Below are positions 54,725 to 62,531 of a DNA stretch of 64,000 bases, piece by piece. The notes beneath the pieces are model-generated. The model was not told the DNA's origin and did no database searches. It worked only from the letters and a program-made list of their open reading frames with translations. The translations under genes and the position numbers were made by a program. The stretch's first letter is position 1. Every line of letters starts with the position of its first letter. The DNA comes from Sphingomonas yunnanensis (lineage in GTDB: Bacteria > Pseudomonadota > Alphaproteobacteria > Sphingomonadales > Sphingomonadaceae): the NCBI RefSeq assembly GCF_019898765.1, contig NZ_JAIOKB010000003.1, positions 1-64,000 of the forward strand, given 5' to 3'.

Positions 54725-55750
54725 TCACGTCGACGCGCGCACCACCAAGGTCGCAGGCAGCGTGAGATGATCGGTCGCCTCGCCCGCGATCTGGCGCACC
54801 AGCGTGTCGACCAGCACCGCGCCCGCGCGCGCGTAATCCTGCGCCACGGTGGTCAGCGGCGGGCGGGTCAGGCTCGCCGCTGGGATGTCGTCGAACCCGA
54901 CCACGGACACCGCGCGGGGCACCACCAGCCCGGCCTCGTCGAGCGCGCGTAGCGCGCCGAGCGCGATCAGGTCGGAGGCGGCGAACAGCGAGTCGAAGCC
55001 GATGCCGCGCGCGATCAGCCGCTGTGTCGCCTCATAGCCGGCCTGCTCCGATGAGAGCGCGTCGACGTGCAGCCCGGGGTCCGCCGCCAGACCGGCCTCG
55101 CGCAGCGCGTCGGCGAGGCCGCGGTAGCGGTCGCGGAACTCGGGATAATGGTCGCTCGCCTCGCCGACGAAGGCGACGCGGCGGCGCCTGCGCTCGATCA
55201 GATGGCGGCCGACCGCGGCGCCGCCGGCGCGATTGTCGCAGCCGATCACCGTGCCCAGCCCGCCGCTCGCCGCGACCGAGCCATAGCGCACGAAGCGGGT
55301 CTTCTGCCCGACCAGCTGCTCGACGCGCGCGCGGTACAGCTGCCAGTCGCCGTAACCGAGCAGGATCAGCCCGTCGGCCTTGCGCGAGTCGGCATAGTCG
55401 ACGTGCCAGTCGGCGGAGAGCTGCTGGAAGGAGGTGAGCAGGTCATAGCCGCGCAGCGCGCAGGTCTTCAGGATCGATCCCAGCATCGACAGGAAGAAGG
55501 GGTTGATGTGCGAATCGTCGGGCAGCGGGTCCTCGAAGAACAGCAGCGCCAGCGTACGCGCCTCGCCTTTCCGTAGCGACGAGGCGGCGCGGTCGACCTT
55601 GTAGTTGAGCTGGCGCGCGATCGCCTCGATGCGCAGCCGCGTCGCCGCGCTCACCGTCTTGTCGCCGCGCAGTGCGCGCGACACGGTGGGCTGCGAGACC
55701 CCGGCCAGCGCCGCGATGTCGAACGAGGTGACTTTGTCGGACAGCGCCAT
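54725..55750 (-). CDS. LacI-family transcriptional regulator of the maltodextrin locus
   Basis: A 341-residue repressor. N-terminal helix-turn-helix: TSFDIAALAGVSQPTVSRALRG, with the hinge NYKVDRAASSLRKG; then the periplasmic-binding-like sugar sensor domain (LALLFFEDP, DGLILLGYGD, VIGCDNRAGG, RVAFVGEASDHYPEFRDRYRGL, GFDSLFAASDLIALGALRAL, VSVVGFDDIPAASLTRPPLTTV). Start ATG at 55750. It is divergent from the amylase-glucosidase-transporter operon, with the palindromic TGAATACGTATG 57 bases upstream of its start. It probably represses these genes, itself and perhaps the receptor at 38822 until a maltose-type sugar binds. Confidence 0.92.
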   Translation of the reverse strand: MALSDKVTSFDIAALAGVSQPTVSRALRGDKTVSAATRLRIEAIARQLNYKVDRAASSLRKGEARTLALLFFEDPLPDDSHINPFFLSMLGSILKTCALRGYDLLTSFQQLSADWHVDYADSRKADGLILLGYGDWQLYRARVEQLVGQKTRFVRYGSVAASGGLGTVIGCDNRAGGAAVGRHLIERRRRRVAFVGEASDHYPEFRDRYRGLADALREAGLAADPGLHVDALSSEQAGYEATQRLIARGIGFDSLFAASDLIALGALRALDEAGLVVPRAVSVVGFDDIPAASLTRPPLTTVAQDYARAGAVLVDTLVRQIAGEATDHLTLPATLVVRAST

Positions 55751-55806
55751 GGCGGCGGATCGGTCTCTCCTGGGGACGAATGTTCTACCGCGCGCGCGCG
55801 GCGCTG

Positions 55807-55818
55807 TGAATACGTATG
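55807..55818. promoter_or_regulatory. candidate operator of the LacI-family regulator
   Basis: TGAATACGTATG, palindromic core ATACGTAT, in the divergent region between the regulator and the amylase gene. The identical sequence lies upstream of the receptor gene at 38822. Confidence 0.55.
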
Positions 55819-55937
55819 CCCTGCGCTGGCCAAGCGCTGCGGGGCACCGCATCAGGCGGCGATCAGCGCGGGGAATCCCGACGCGGCACGGGGAGGGTGA
55901 GTGGATGGTGGTGTCGTGGTCGCGGATCGCAGCAGCT

Positions 55938-56015
55938 TCGTGCTCCCGCGAACGCGGGAGTCCGGGGCCACTGAGCGGCGGGATCGCGGCACTGGGTTCC
56001 CGCGTGCGCGGCAAC
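55938..56015. repeat. dispersed palindromic repeat (CTCCCGCGAACGCGGGAG type)
   Basis: CTCCCGCG-AA-CGCGGGAG at its left end and TTCCCGCGTGCGCGGCAA at its right end. Related units lie at 54480-54563, 61425-61502 and, partly, 35450-35487. It lies in the regulator/amylase intergenic region. Confidence 0.6.
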
Positions 56016-56054
56016 ACGGGTGCGAAGCGTGACGCTGCCTCGTCCTCGCCGGAC

Positions 56055-58046
56055 ATGAGCGCCGCCGCTATCTACCCCGTGCCGGCGTTGCAGAAGAGCG
56101 CTGCCGCTTCCTCCCCTCCACCGTCATCCCGGACTTGGTCCGGGACCCACCGCGCCGCGTACTCAGCCGTCGCGGCGCTCGCGGGACCGTGGATCCTGAG
56201 ACGAGTTCAGGATGACGCTAGAAGAAGGAGCGCCTGCGCTTTCACCCTCGCCTCCCTCGTCGCGCTGCTCGCCACCGCCGTCCCCGCGTTCGCCGACCCG
56301 CTGGCGGAGCTGCGCGCGCGCCCGCCGCAGGACGAGGTGATCTACTTCGCGCTGCCCGACCGCTTCGACAACGCCGATCCGAGCAACGACCGCGGCGGGC
56401 TCACGGGCGACCGGCTCGCCACCGGTTACGACCCGACCGCGAAGGGCTTCTACCATGGCGGCGACCTCAAGGGGCTGACGCGCCGGCTCGACTATGTCGA
56501 GGCGCTCGGCGCCACCGCGATCTGGGTCGGCCCGATCTTCCGCAACAAGCCGGTGCAGGGGCCCAGGGGGCAGGAGAGCGCGGGCTATCACGGCTATTGG
56601 ATCACCGACTTCGAGCATGTCGACCCGCATCTCGGCACCGACGCCGAGTTCAAGGCGCTGGTCGACGCCGCGCACGCGCGCGGGATCAAGGTCTACATGG
56701 ACATCATCGTCAACCACACCGCGGACGTGATCCGGTATCGCGAGTGCGGCGACTGCGCCTACCGCAGCCGCGCCGATTACCCATACCAACGCCGCGGCGG
56801 CGTCGACGGCGCCGCGATCAATCCGGGCTTCGCCGGCGACCAGGACCAGAGCGCGGCCAATTTCGCGCGCCTGACCGACCCGAGCTACGCTTACACCCCG
56901 TTCATTCCCAGGGGTGAGGAGAAGGCCAAGTCACCGGCCTGGCTCAACGACGTCACGCTCTACCACAATCGCGGCAACAGCACCTTCAGCAACGAGAGCT
57001 CGACGATGGGCGATTTCGTCGGGCTGGACGATCTGATGACCGAGAACCCGCGCGTCGTCGGCGGCATGATCGAGATCTTCGGCGGCTGGATCGACCGCTT
57101 CGGCGTGGACGGCTTCCGCATCGACACCGCGCGCCACGTCAACCCCGAGTTCTGGCAGCGGTTCGTCCCCGCGATCCTGGCGCGGGCGAAGGCGCGCGGC
57201 ATCCCCAACTTCCACGTCTTCGGCGAGGTGGCGGCCGACCAGCTCGATCCCGGCCCGCTCGCGGTCCACACGCGCGTCGACGAGCTGCCGGCGGTGCTCG
57301 ACTTCGCCTTCCGCCGCGCGGTGCTCGACACGGTAGCGGGCACGCGCGGCACCGATGCGTTCGAGACGCTGATCCGCGGCGATGCATTGTACGAGGGCGG
57401 CGAGGCGGTCGCGCGCACGCTCCCCACCTTCGTCAGCAACCACGACAACGGCCGCTTCGCTTTCTACGTGCGGCAAGCGCTGCCCCGGGCCAGCGACGAC
57501 GAGGTGCTGCGCCGGGTCGAGCTCGCCAACGCGATGCTGCTGACACTGCGCGGCGTGCCGACGATCTACTCGGGCGACGAGCAGGGCTTCACCGGCGACG
57601 GCAACGACCAGGACGCGCGCGAGGACATGTTCGCCAGCCGGGTCGCCAGCTACAACGACAACCGCCTGCTCGGCACCACCACGACCACCGCCACCGCGCA
57701 TTTCGGGCGCGACAACCCGCTGTTCCGCCAGATCGCGGCGCTCGCGCGCGTGCGCCGTGCCGAGCCGGCGCTGCGTGCGGGGCGGACGCTGCTGCGCGCG
57801 CGCGGCGACACGCCGGGGCTGCTCGCGGTGTCGCGCGTCGATCCGGTGAGCGGGCGCGAGATCCTGCTCGCCTTCAACACCTCGACCCGGCCGCTCGAGC
57901 GGCTGGTCGAGATCGGCGTGCGCGGTGCCACTGCCGCCACGCTCGCGGGGGAGGGCTGTGCCGCGCGCGCGGCGGCGCCGGGATCGCTGCGTGTGACCTT
58001 GCCGCCGCTCGGCTATGCCGTGTGCGCTATCGGAGAGACAGAATGA
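56055..58046 (+). CDS. secreted GH13 alpha-amylase; true start unclear
   Basis: A glycoside hydrolase family 13 enzyme that cuts alpha-1,4-glucans outside the cytoplasm. The signal core CAFTLASLVALLATAVPAFADP is followed by the TIM barrel with the four GH13 regions: YMDIIVNHT, GVDGFRIDTARHV (catalytic Asp), VFGEV (catalytic Glu), VSNHDNGRF. No ATG, GTG or TTG stands directly before the signal peptide. An AGAAGGAG ribosome-like site at about 56223 is followed by no usable start. The nearest in-frame ATG (56055, used here) lies upstream of the repeat at 56121-56217, adding about 60 non-conserved residues. It overlaps the next gene by four bases (ATGA). Confidence 0.85.
   Translation: MSAAAIYPVPALQKSAAASSPPPSSRTWSGTHRAAYSAVAALAGPWILRRVQDDARRRSACAFTLASLVALLATAVPAFADPLAELRARPPQDEVIYFALPDRFDNADPSNDRGGLTGDRLATGYDPTAKGFYHGGDLKGLTRRLDYVEALGATAIWVGPIFRNKPVQGPRGQESAGYHGYWITDFEHVDPHLGTDAEFKALVDAAHARGIKVYMDIIVNHTADVIRYRECGDCAYRSRADYPYQRRGGVDGAAINPGFAGDQDQSAANFARLTDPSYAYTPFIPRGEEKAKSPAWLNDVTLYHNRGNSTFSNESSTMGDFVGLDDLMTENPRVVGGMIEIFGGWIDRFGVDGFRIDTARHVNPEFWQRFVPAILARAKARGIPNFHVFGEVAADQLDPGPLAVHTRVDELPAVLDFAFRRAVLDTVAGTRGTDAFETLIRGDALYEGGEAVARTLPTFVSNHDNGRFAFYVRQALPRASDDEVLRRVELANAMLLTLRGVPTIYSGDEQGFTGDGNDQDAREDMFASRVASYNDNRLLGTTTTTATAHFGRDNPLFRQIAALARVRRAEPALRAGRTLLRARGDTPGLLAVSRVDPVSGREILLAFNTSTRPLERLVEIGVRGATAATLAGEGCAARAAAPGSLRVTLPPLGYAVCAIGETE
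56121..56217. repeat. alphaproteobacterial GTCATCCCGGACTTGGTCC-type repeat
   Basis: It starts CGTCATCCCGG-ACTTGGT-CCGGG and ends GGATCCTGAGACGAGTTCAG-GATGACG, the familiar form of a widespread alphaproteobacterial intergenic repeat with opposed CGTCATCC/GGATGACG ends. It ends just 15 bases before the amylase signal peptide coding region. Confidence 0.75.
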
Positions 58047-59923
58047 CCGACCCGTGGTGGAAGGGCGCCGCCGTCTACCAGATCTACCCGCGCAGCTTCG
58101 CCGACGCGAACGGCGATGGTGTAGGCGACCTGCGCGGCATCACCGCGCATCTCGACCATGTCGCTTCGCTCGGCGTCGACGCGATCTGGATCTCGCCCTT
58201 CTATACCTCGCCGATGCGCGATTTTGGCTATGACGTCGCCGATTACTGCGACGTCGACCCGATCTTCGGCACGCTCGACGACTTCGACGCTCTGGTGGCG
58301 CGCGCGCACGCGCTGGGGCTGAAGGTGATCACCGATCAGGTCTGGTCGCACACGTCGGAGCAGCATCCCTGGTTTCGACAAAGCCGCCAGCGCCGCGACG
58401 GCGACAAGCACGACTGGTACGTCTGGGCCGACGCGAAGGCGGACGGTTCGCCGCCCAACAACTGGCAGTCGGTGTTCGGCGGCCCGGCCTGGACGTGGGA
58501 CGCGCGGCGCCAGCAATATTACCTCCACACCTTCCTGCGCGAGCAGCCCCAGCTCAACCTGCGCCACCCGGCGGTACAGGAGGCGCTGCTGGCGGTCGGG
58601 CGCTTCTGGCTGGAGCGCGGCGTCGACGGCTTCCGGCTCGACGCGATCAATCACGCGATGGGCAGCGCGGCGCTGACCGACAACCCGCCCGCGCCGCCCT
58701 CGAACAAGCCGCGGACGCGCTCGTTCGACTTCCAGCTCAAGCAGCACAGCCAGGATCAGCCCGACATGCTGCCCTTCGTCGAGCGCATCCGCGCGCTGAC
58801 CGACGAATATCCCGATCGCTTCACCGTCGCCGAGATCGGCGGCGAGGAGAGCGACTGGGTCCGCAAGGACTATACCGCGCCGCGCCGGCTCGACACCGCC
58901 TATGGCTTCGACTTCCTCTACGCCGAGCAGCTGACCCCGGCACTGGTGCGCGCCGCGCTGGCGCAATGGCCCGGCGCCGCGGGCGAGGGCTGGCCGAGCT
59001 GGGCGTTCGAGAACCATGACGCGCCGCGCGCGGTGTCGCGCTGGGCGCTGCCCGAGCATCGCGACGCCTTCGCGCGCGCCAAGATGGTGCTGCTGGCGGG
59101 GCTGCGCGGCAATATCTTCCTCTACCAGGGGGAGGAACTCGGGCTGACGCAGGTGGCGGTGCCGTTCGAGCTGCTCCAGGACCCCGAGGCGATCGCCAAC
59201 TGGCCGCTGACGCTCAGCCGCGACGGCGCGCGCACGCCGATGCCGTGGCAGGCGGAGGGGCCGGGGCATGGCTTCACCGCGGGGACGCCGTGGCTGCCCT
59301 TCGGCGCGGACCATGGCGCGCTGGCGGTGGACGCGCAGGAGGCCGACGCGGGCTCGCTGCTGCACTGGACGCGGCGGCTGCTGGCGCTGCGCCGCGCCCA
59401 TGCGGCGCTGCGGGTGGGAACGATCGCGTTCGTCGATCTGGGGCCAGGCGTGGTGGCGTTCGAGCGGGTCGCCGGGGACGAGCGGCTGCTGTGCGTGGTG
59501 AACCTGACGGCCGAGCCGCGCGAGCTGGTGCTGCCCGACGGTGTGACGCTGGTGGCGAGCGGGGTGAGCGGGGCGCGGTTCGAGGGCTATGGCGCGCTGC
59601 TGGCGCTGCGTGCCCCGACGAAGGCCGGGGCCCAGTTGAGGGACGGTTCCGCCCCTCACGTGCCGCCCGCTGCTGGGCCCCGGCCTGCGCCGGGGCACGC
59701 GAGTGATGTGGGGCGGGACTCGTCCTTCAGCGGTGCCCCGGCGGAGGCCGGGGCCCAGGTGGGTGACGGTTCCGCATCTCACGCGCCGGCCGCAACCGGA
59801 CCCCGGCGTTCGTCGGAGTGGACGGGAGAAGGGGACAAGTCGTCGCCGCTCGTCGCGGTTGACGCCCCCGCCGACGTCGACGTTGCCCCTACTACCACCC
59901 CGCTCGCGGCCCCCCGCGCATGA
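58043..59923 (+). CDS. GH13 alpha-glucosidase with repeat-derived C-terminal tail
   Basis: 626 residues; relatives are about 535-545. No signal peptide, so it is likely cytoplasmic, releasing glucose from imported maltodextrins. The start WWKGAAVYQIYPRSFADANG is diagnostic; regions: VITDQVWSHTSEQHPWF, GVDGFRLDAINH (nucleophile Asp), VAEIGGEES (acid/base Glu), ENHDAPR; near the end LLHWTRRLLALRRAHAALR and GPGVVAFERVAG. Homology ends near residue 530 (GYGALLALRAP). The last ~95 residues are encoded by two copies of a REP-like palindrome plus spacer, in frame, up to the ATGA overlap with the transporter gene. Start ATG at 58043 with GGAGAGA before it. Confidence 0.9.
   Translation: MTDPWWKGAAVYQIYPRSFADANGDGVGDLRGITAHLDHVASLGVDAIWISPFYTSPMRDFGYDVADYCDVDPIFGTLDDFDALVARAHALGLKVITDQVWSHTSEQHPWFRQSRQRRDGDKHDWYVWADAKADGSPPNNWQSVFGGPAWTWDARRQQYYLHTFLREQPQLNLRHPAVQEALLAVGRFWLERGVDGFRLDAINHAMGSAALTDNPPAPPSNKPRTRSFDFQLKQHSQDQPDMLPFVERIRALTDEYPDRFTVAEIGGEESDWVRKDYTAPRRLDTAYGFDFLYAEQLTPALVRAALAQWPGAAGEGWPSWAFENHDAPRAVSRWALPEHRDAFARAKMVLLAGLRGNIFLYQGEELGLTQVAVPFELLQDPEAIANWPLTLSRDGARTPMPWQAEGPGHGFTAGTPWLPFGADHGALAVDAQEADAGSLLHWTRRLLALRRAHAALRVGTIAFVDLGPGVVAFERVAGDERLLCVVNLTAEPRELVLPDGVTLVASGVSGARFEGYGALLALRAPTKAGAQLRDGSAPHVPPAAGPRPAPGHASDVGRDSSFSGAPAEAGAQVGDGSASHAPAATGPRRSSEWTGEGDKSSPLVAVDAPADVDVAPTTTPLAAPRA
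59611..59819. repeat. two tandem REP-like palindromes inside the alpha-glucosidase 3' end
   Basis: Copy A (59611-59697) and copy B (59734-59819) each begin with TGCCCCG...AGGCCGGGGC, carry a GACGGTTCCGC core, and end with an opposing arm (GGCCCCGGCCTGCGCCGGGG in A, changed in B). Their starts are 123 bases apart (41 codons), so both are read in the same frame. Confidence 0.75.
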
Positions 59924-61413
59924 CCCAGCCGCGCCGCCGCCACCAGTCGCTCGCCGGGCTGGCCAACATCAGCTTCGGCTTCTTCGGGATCCAGATCGGC
60001 TTCGCGCTGCAGAACGCGAACATGAGCCGCATCTTCCAGTCGCTCGGCACGCGGCTCGACGACCTGCCCGCGTTGTGGGTCGCCGCGCCGCTCACCGGGC
60101 TGCTCGTGCAGCCCGTCATCGGACATCTCAGCGACCGCACCTGGCTCGGCCGCTTCGGGCGGCGGCGCCCTTATTTCCTTGCCGGTGCGCTGCTCGCCGC
60201 ACTGTCGCTGCTGGTCATGCCGCTCAGCCCCGGGCTGCTCGTCGCGGCGCTGATGCTGTGGGTGCTCGACGCCTCGCTCAACGTCTCGATGGAGCCGTTC
60301 CGCGCCTTCGTCGGCGACATGCTCGACCGCGACCAGCACGCCGCCGGCTATGGCGTGCAGACCGCCTTCATCGGCACGGGGGCGGTCGTCGGCTCGATCT
60401 TCCCCTGGCTGCTCGAGCAGGCAGGGGTGTCGAACGTCGCGCCGCCCGGCGTCATCCCCGCTTCGGTGCGCGTCGCTTTCTGGGTCGGCGGCGCCGCGCT
60501 GCTGTTGAGCGTGCTGTGGACGGTACTGACCACGCGTGAATATTCACCCGAGGAGATGGACGCGTTCGACGGCGCGCGCGCGGCGGACGCGGCCGAGGGC
60601 CACGCCGCGCTCGCCGCGCGCGGTGACCGCGCTCCACTCGCCTGGCTCGGCGCTGGCGCGGCCGTGGTCGCCCTCGTCGCCGCGCTCGGGCTGGAGAAGG
60701 AGATGTACCTGCTCGGCGCGCTGCTCGCCGGCTACGGCCTGGCGAGCCTGGTCGCGATCCGCCGCGCGCGGCGGGGACGGGGCGCGGGGATGCTGGGGCA
60801 TCTCGTCGGCGACTTCGCGGGCATGCCGCCGCTGATGAAGCGGCTGGCGCTCGTCCAGTTCTTCAGCTGGTCGGCGCTGTTCATCATGTGGATCAACACC
60901 ACGCCCGTCGTCACCGGCGCCTTCTACGGCGCGCCCGACGCGGCCAGCTCCGCCTATCAGGAGGGCGCCAACTGGGTCGACGTGCTGTTCGCCACCTACA
61001 ACGGCGTGGCGGCGCTCTCCGCGCTGCTGCTGCTGCCGTGGCTGGCGCGACGCGTCGGCAAGGCGCGGACCCACGCGATCGGGCTCGGCTGCGGCGCGCT
61101 CGGCTTCGCCAGCATGTTCGTGGTGCCTGACGCGCGCTGGCTGCTGCTGAGCGAGGTGGCGATCGGCATCGCCTGGTCGACCATCCTGGCGATGCCCTAT
61201 GCGATCCTCGCCTCCGCGCTGCCGCAGCGCAAGCTCGGGGTGTATATGGGCCTGTTCAACGTTTTCGTGGTGCTGCCGCAGCTGCTGGTGGCGACCGTGA
61301 TGGGATCGATCACCAAGCATTTCTTCCCGACCGAGCCGATCTGGACGATGGCCTTCGCCGCCGCGACGATGCTGGTCGCGGCGGGCGCGATGCTGCGGGT
61401 CCGGGTGGAGTAG
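59920..61413 (+). CDS. MFS sugar transporter (GPH/SLC45-like, maltodextrin/sucrose type)
   Basis: A 497-residue inner-membrane carrier with about 12 helices. LANISFGFFGIQIGFALQNANMSRIFQSLG opens helix 1 in the manner of bacterial sucrose/maltose permeases; the loop after helix 2 reads GHLSDRTWLGRFGRRRPYFLAGALL (the MFS DRxGRR motif); RAFVGDMLDRDQHAAGYGVQ follows helix 4. The large central loop between helices 6 and 7 (about residues 205-245) is charged. Its ATG overlaps the glucosidase stop (ATGA). It likely brings amylase products from the periplasm into the cytoplasm. Confidence 0.88.
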   Translation: MTQPRRRHQSLAGLANISFGFFGIQIGFALQNANMSRIFQSLGTRLDDLPALWVAAPLTGLLVQPVIGHLSDRTWLGRFGRRRPYFLAGALLAALSLLVMPLSPGLLVAALMLWVLDASLNVSMEPFRAFVGDMLDRDQHAAGYGVQTAFIGTGAVVGSIFPWLLEQAGVSNVAPPGVIPASVRVAFWVGGAALLLSVLWTVLTTREYSPEEMDAFDGARAADAAEGHAALAARGDRAPLAWLGAGAAVVALVAALGLEKEMYLLGALLAGYGLASLVAIRRARRGRGAGMLGHLVGDFAGMPPLMKRLALVQFFSWSALFIMWINTTPVVTGAFYGAPDAASSAYQEGANWVDVLFATYNGVAALSALLLLPWLARRVGKARTHAIGLGCGALGFASMFVVPDARWLLLSEVAIGIAWSTILAMPYAILASALPQRKLGVYMGLFNVFVVLPQLLVATVMGSITKHFFPTEPIWTMAFAAATMLVAAGAMLRVRVE

Positions 61414-61424
61414 GCGAGGCGGTG

Positions 61425-61502
61425 CCCGTGTTCCTGCGCGCGCGGGAAACCAGAGCCACGAGCGTACCGCCTGTAATCCTGGGCTCCCGCGTGCAGGAGC
61501 AC
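61425..61502. repeat. dispersed palindromic repeat after the transporter gene
   Basis: TTCCTGCGCGCGCGGGAA at the left and a CTCCCGCGTGCAGGAGC unit at the right, with CAGAGCCACGAGCG between. It is the same family as at 54480-54563 and 55938-56015, and it lies between convergent genes. Confidence 0.6.
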
Positions 61503-61509
61503 GCAACGT

Positions 61510-61713
61510 CTATGGCCGCTCGGGCGCCTTCTCGCCGCTTTCCGCCGCCAGCGCCATCGCGCGCGCGGTGCCGGTGGCGGGCTTGAGCCGGGTCGCCGCC
61601 GCGTCGCGGCCGTAGTTGAGGTAAAGTACCGTTGCGATCAGCAGAGCGATCGCGAGCAACGCGGGCCAACCGGCGAAGCTGCGGTAAGAGAAGCCGTGCT
61701 TGTCAGTGTCCAT
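61510..61713 (-). CDS. small single-pass membrane protein
   Basis: 67 residues from MDTDKHGFSYRSFAGW, with one hydrophobic helix (PALLAIALLIATVLYLNYG) and an Ala-rich, charged tail. Not recognised. The start at 61713 was chosen because the upstream extension (MSLHRRLSRTR) is not typical. Confidence 0.5.
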   Translation of the reverse strand: MDTDKHGFSYRSFAGWPALLAIALLIATVLYLNYGRDAAATRLKPATGTARAMALAAESGEKAPERP

Positions 61714-61798
61714 GGCGTTCCTCGTGCGAGAGAGTCGCCGGTGCAATGACACAGTCGGCAGTCACGTTCCCGCTGATCGAGGTTACATTTTCTTGCTG

Positions 61799-62521
61799 TC
61801 AGGCGGCGCGGGTATGCGCCGAGAGCGCCGCCTCGGCCTGATCGAGCGCGCGCGGATCGTCGACGTCGAGCCACCAGGCGTCGCCCACGTCGACCACCTG
61901 CGCTTCGCCGCGCATGGCCAGCGCCTCGACGCCGGCCGAGATCGAGCCGCTGCCGCCCGCCGCGATCGAGTCGCGCAGCGCCGCGTGGAAGCGGGCGTCG
62001 ACCGCGAACACGCCGGTGTCGTAGCAGTCATAGTCGGGGAGGTGCTTGCCGATCGCGACGATGCGGTCGCCGTCGGTGCGCACGCGGGTGACGTCGTCCA
62101 GGTCCACCAGCGGATTGTCGAGGCGGCGGTCGACCCCGAGCGTCAGCGCCGCTTCGGGTGCTGCGGCGACGCGCGCGATCAGCGCCGGGTCGAGCAGATG
62201 GTCCGCCATCATCAGCAGGTGGCGGCGCGGGCCGATCGCCGCGGCGCCGGTCAGCACCGAATGGCCGTTCGCGAGCGACCAGTCGGAGGTGCGTACGCAG
62301 CGCAGCGGCACCTGCAGCGTGGCGGCGACGGAAGCGAGGTGACGCTCCAGCCGCTCCCCCTCATGTCCCGTGACGACGGTGACGTCGGTCACGCCGCCGT
62401 CGAGCGCGGCACGCAGCACGCGCTCGATCAGCGGGACGCCGTTGACGGGAGTCAGCGGCTTGGAGGGAGAGACCGCGCGCAGCCGGCTGCCATAGCCGGC
62501 CGCGACGATGAGCGCGTGCAA
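61799..62521 (-). CDS. nucleotidyltransferase, probable CTP:inositol-1-phosphate cytidylyltransferase
   Basis: A 240-residue sugar-nucleotidyltransferase-fold protein: LIVAAGYGSRL (nucleotide-binding loop), SKPLTPVNGVPLIERVL, VVTGHEGERLERHL, ANGHSVLTGAAAIG, MMADHLLDP (metal Asp), and WWLDVDDPRALDQAEAAL near the end. The size, the MMADH box and the neighbouring inositol-3-phosphate synthase and CDP-alcohol phosphatidyltransferase favour an inositol-phosphate cytidylyltransferase, which makes CDP-inositol. A different sugar-phosphate substrate cannot be excluded from sequence alone. It follows the synthase gene by ten bases on the same strand. Confidence 0.75.
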   Translation of the reverse strand: MHALIVAAGYGSRLRAVSPSKPLTPVNGVPLIERVLRAALDGGVTDVTVVTGHEGERLERHLASVAATLQVPLRCVRTSDWSLANGHSVLTGAAAIGPRRHLLMMADHLLDPALIARVAAAPEAALTLGVDRRLDNPLVDLDDVTRVRTDGDRIVAIGKHLPDYDCYDTGVFAVDARFHAALRDSIAAGGSGSISAGVEALAMRGEAQVVDVGDAWWLDVDDPRALDQAEAALSAHTRAA

Positions 62522-62531
62522 GGGGCGGGCC

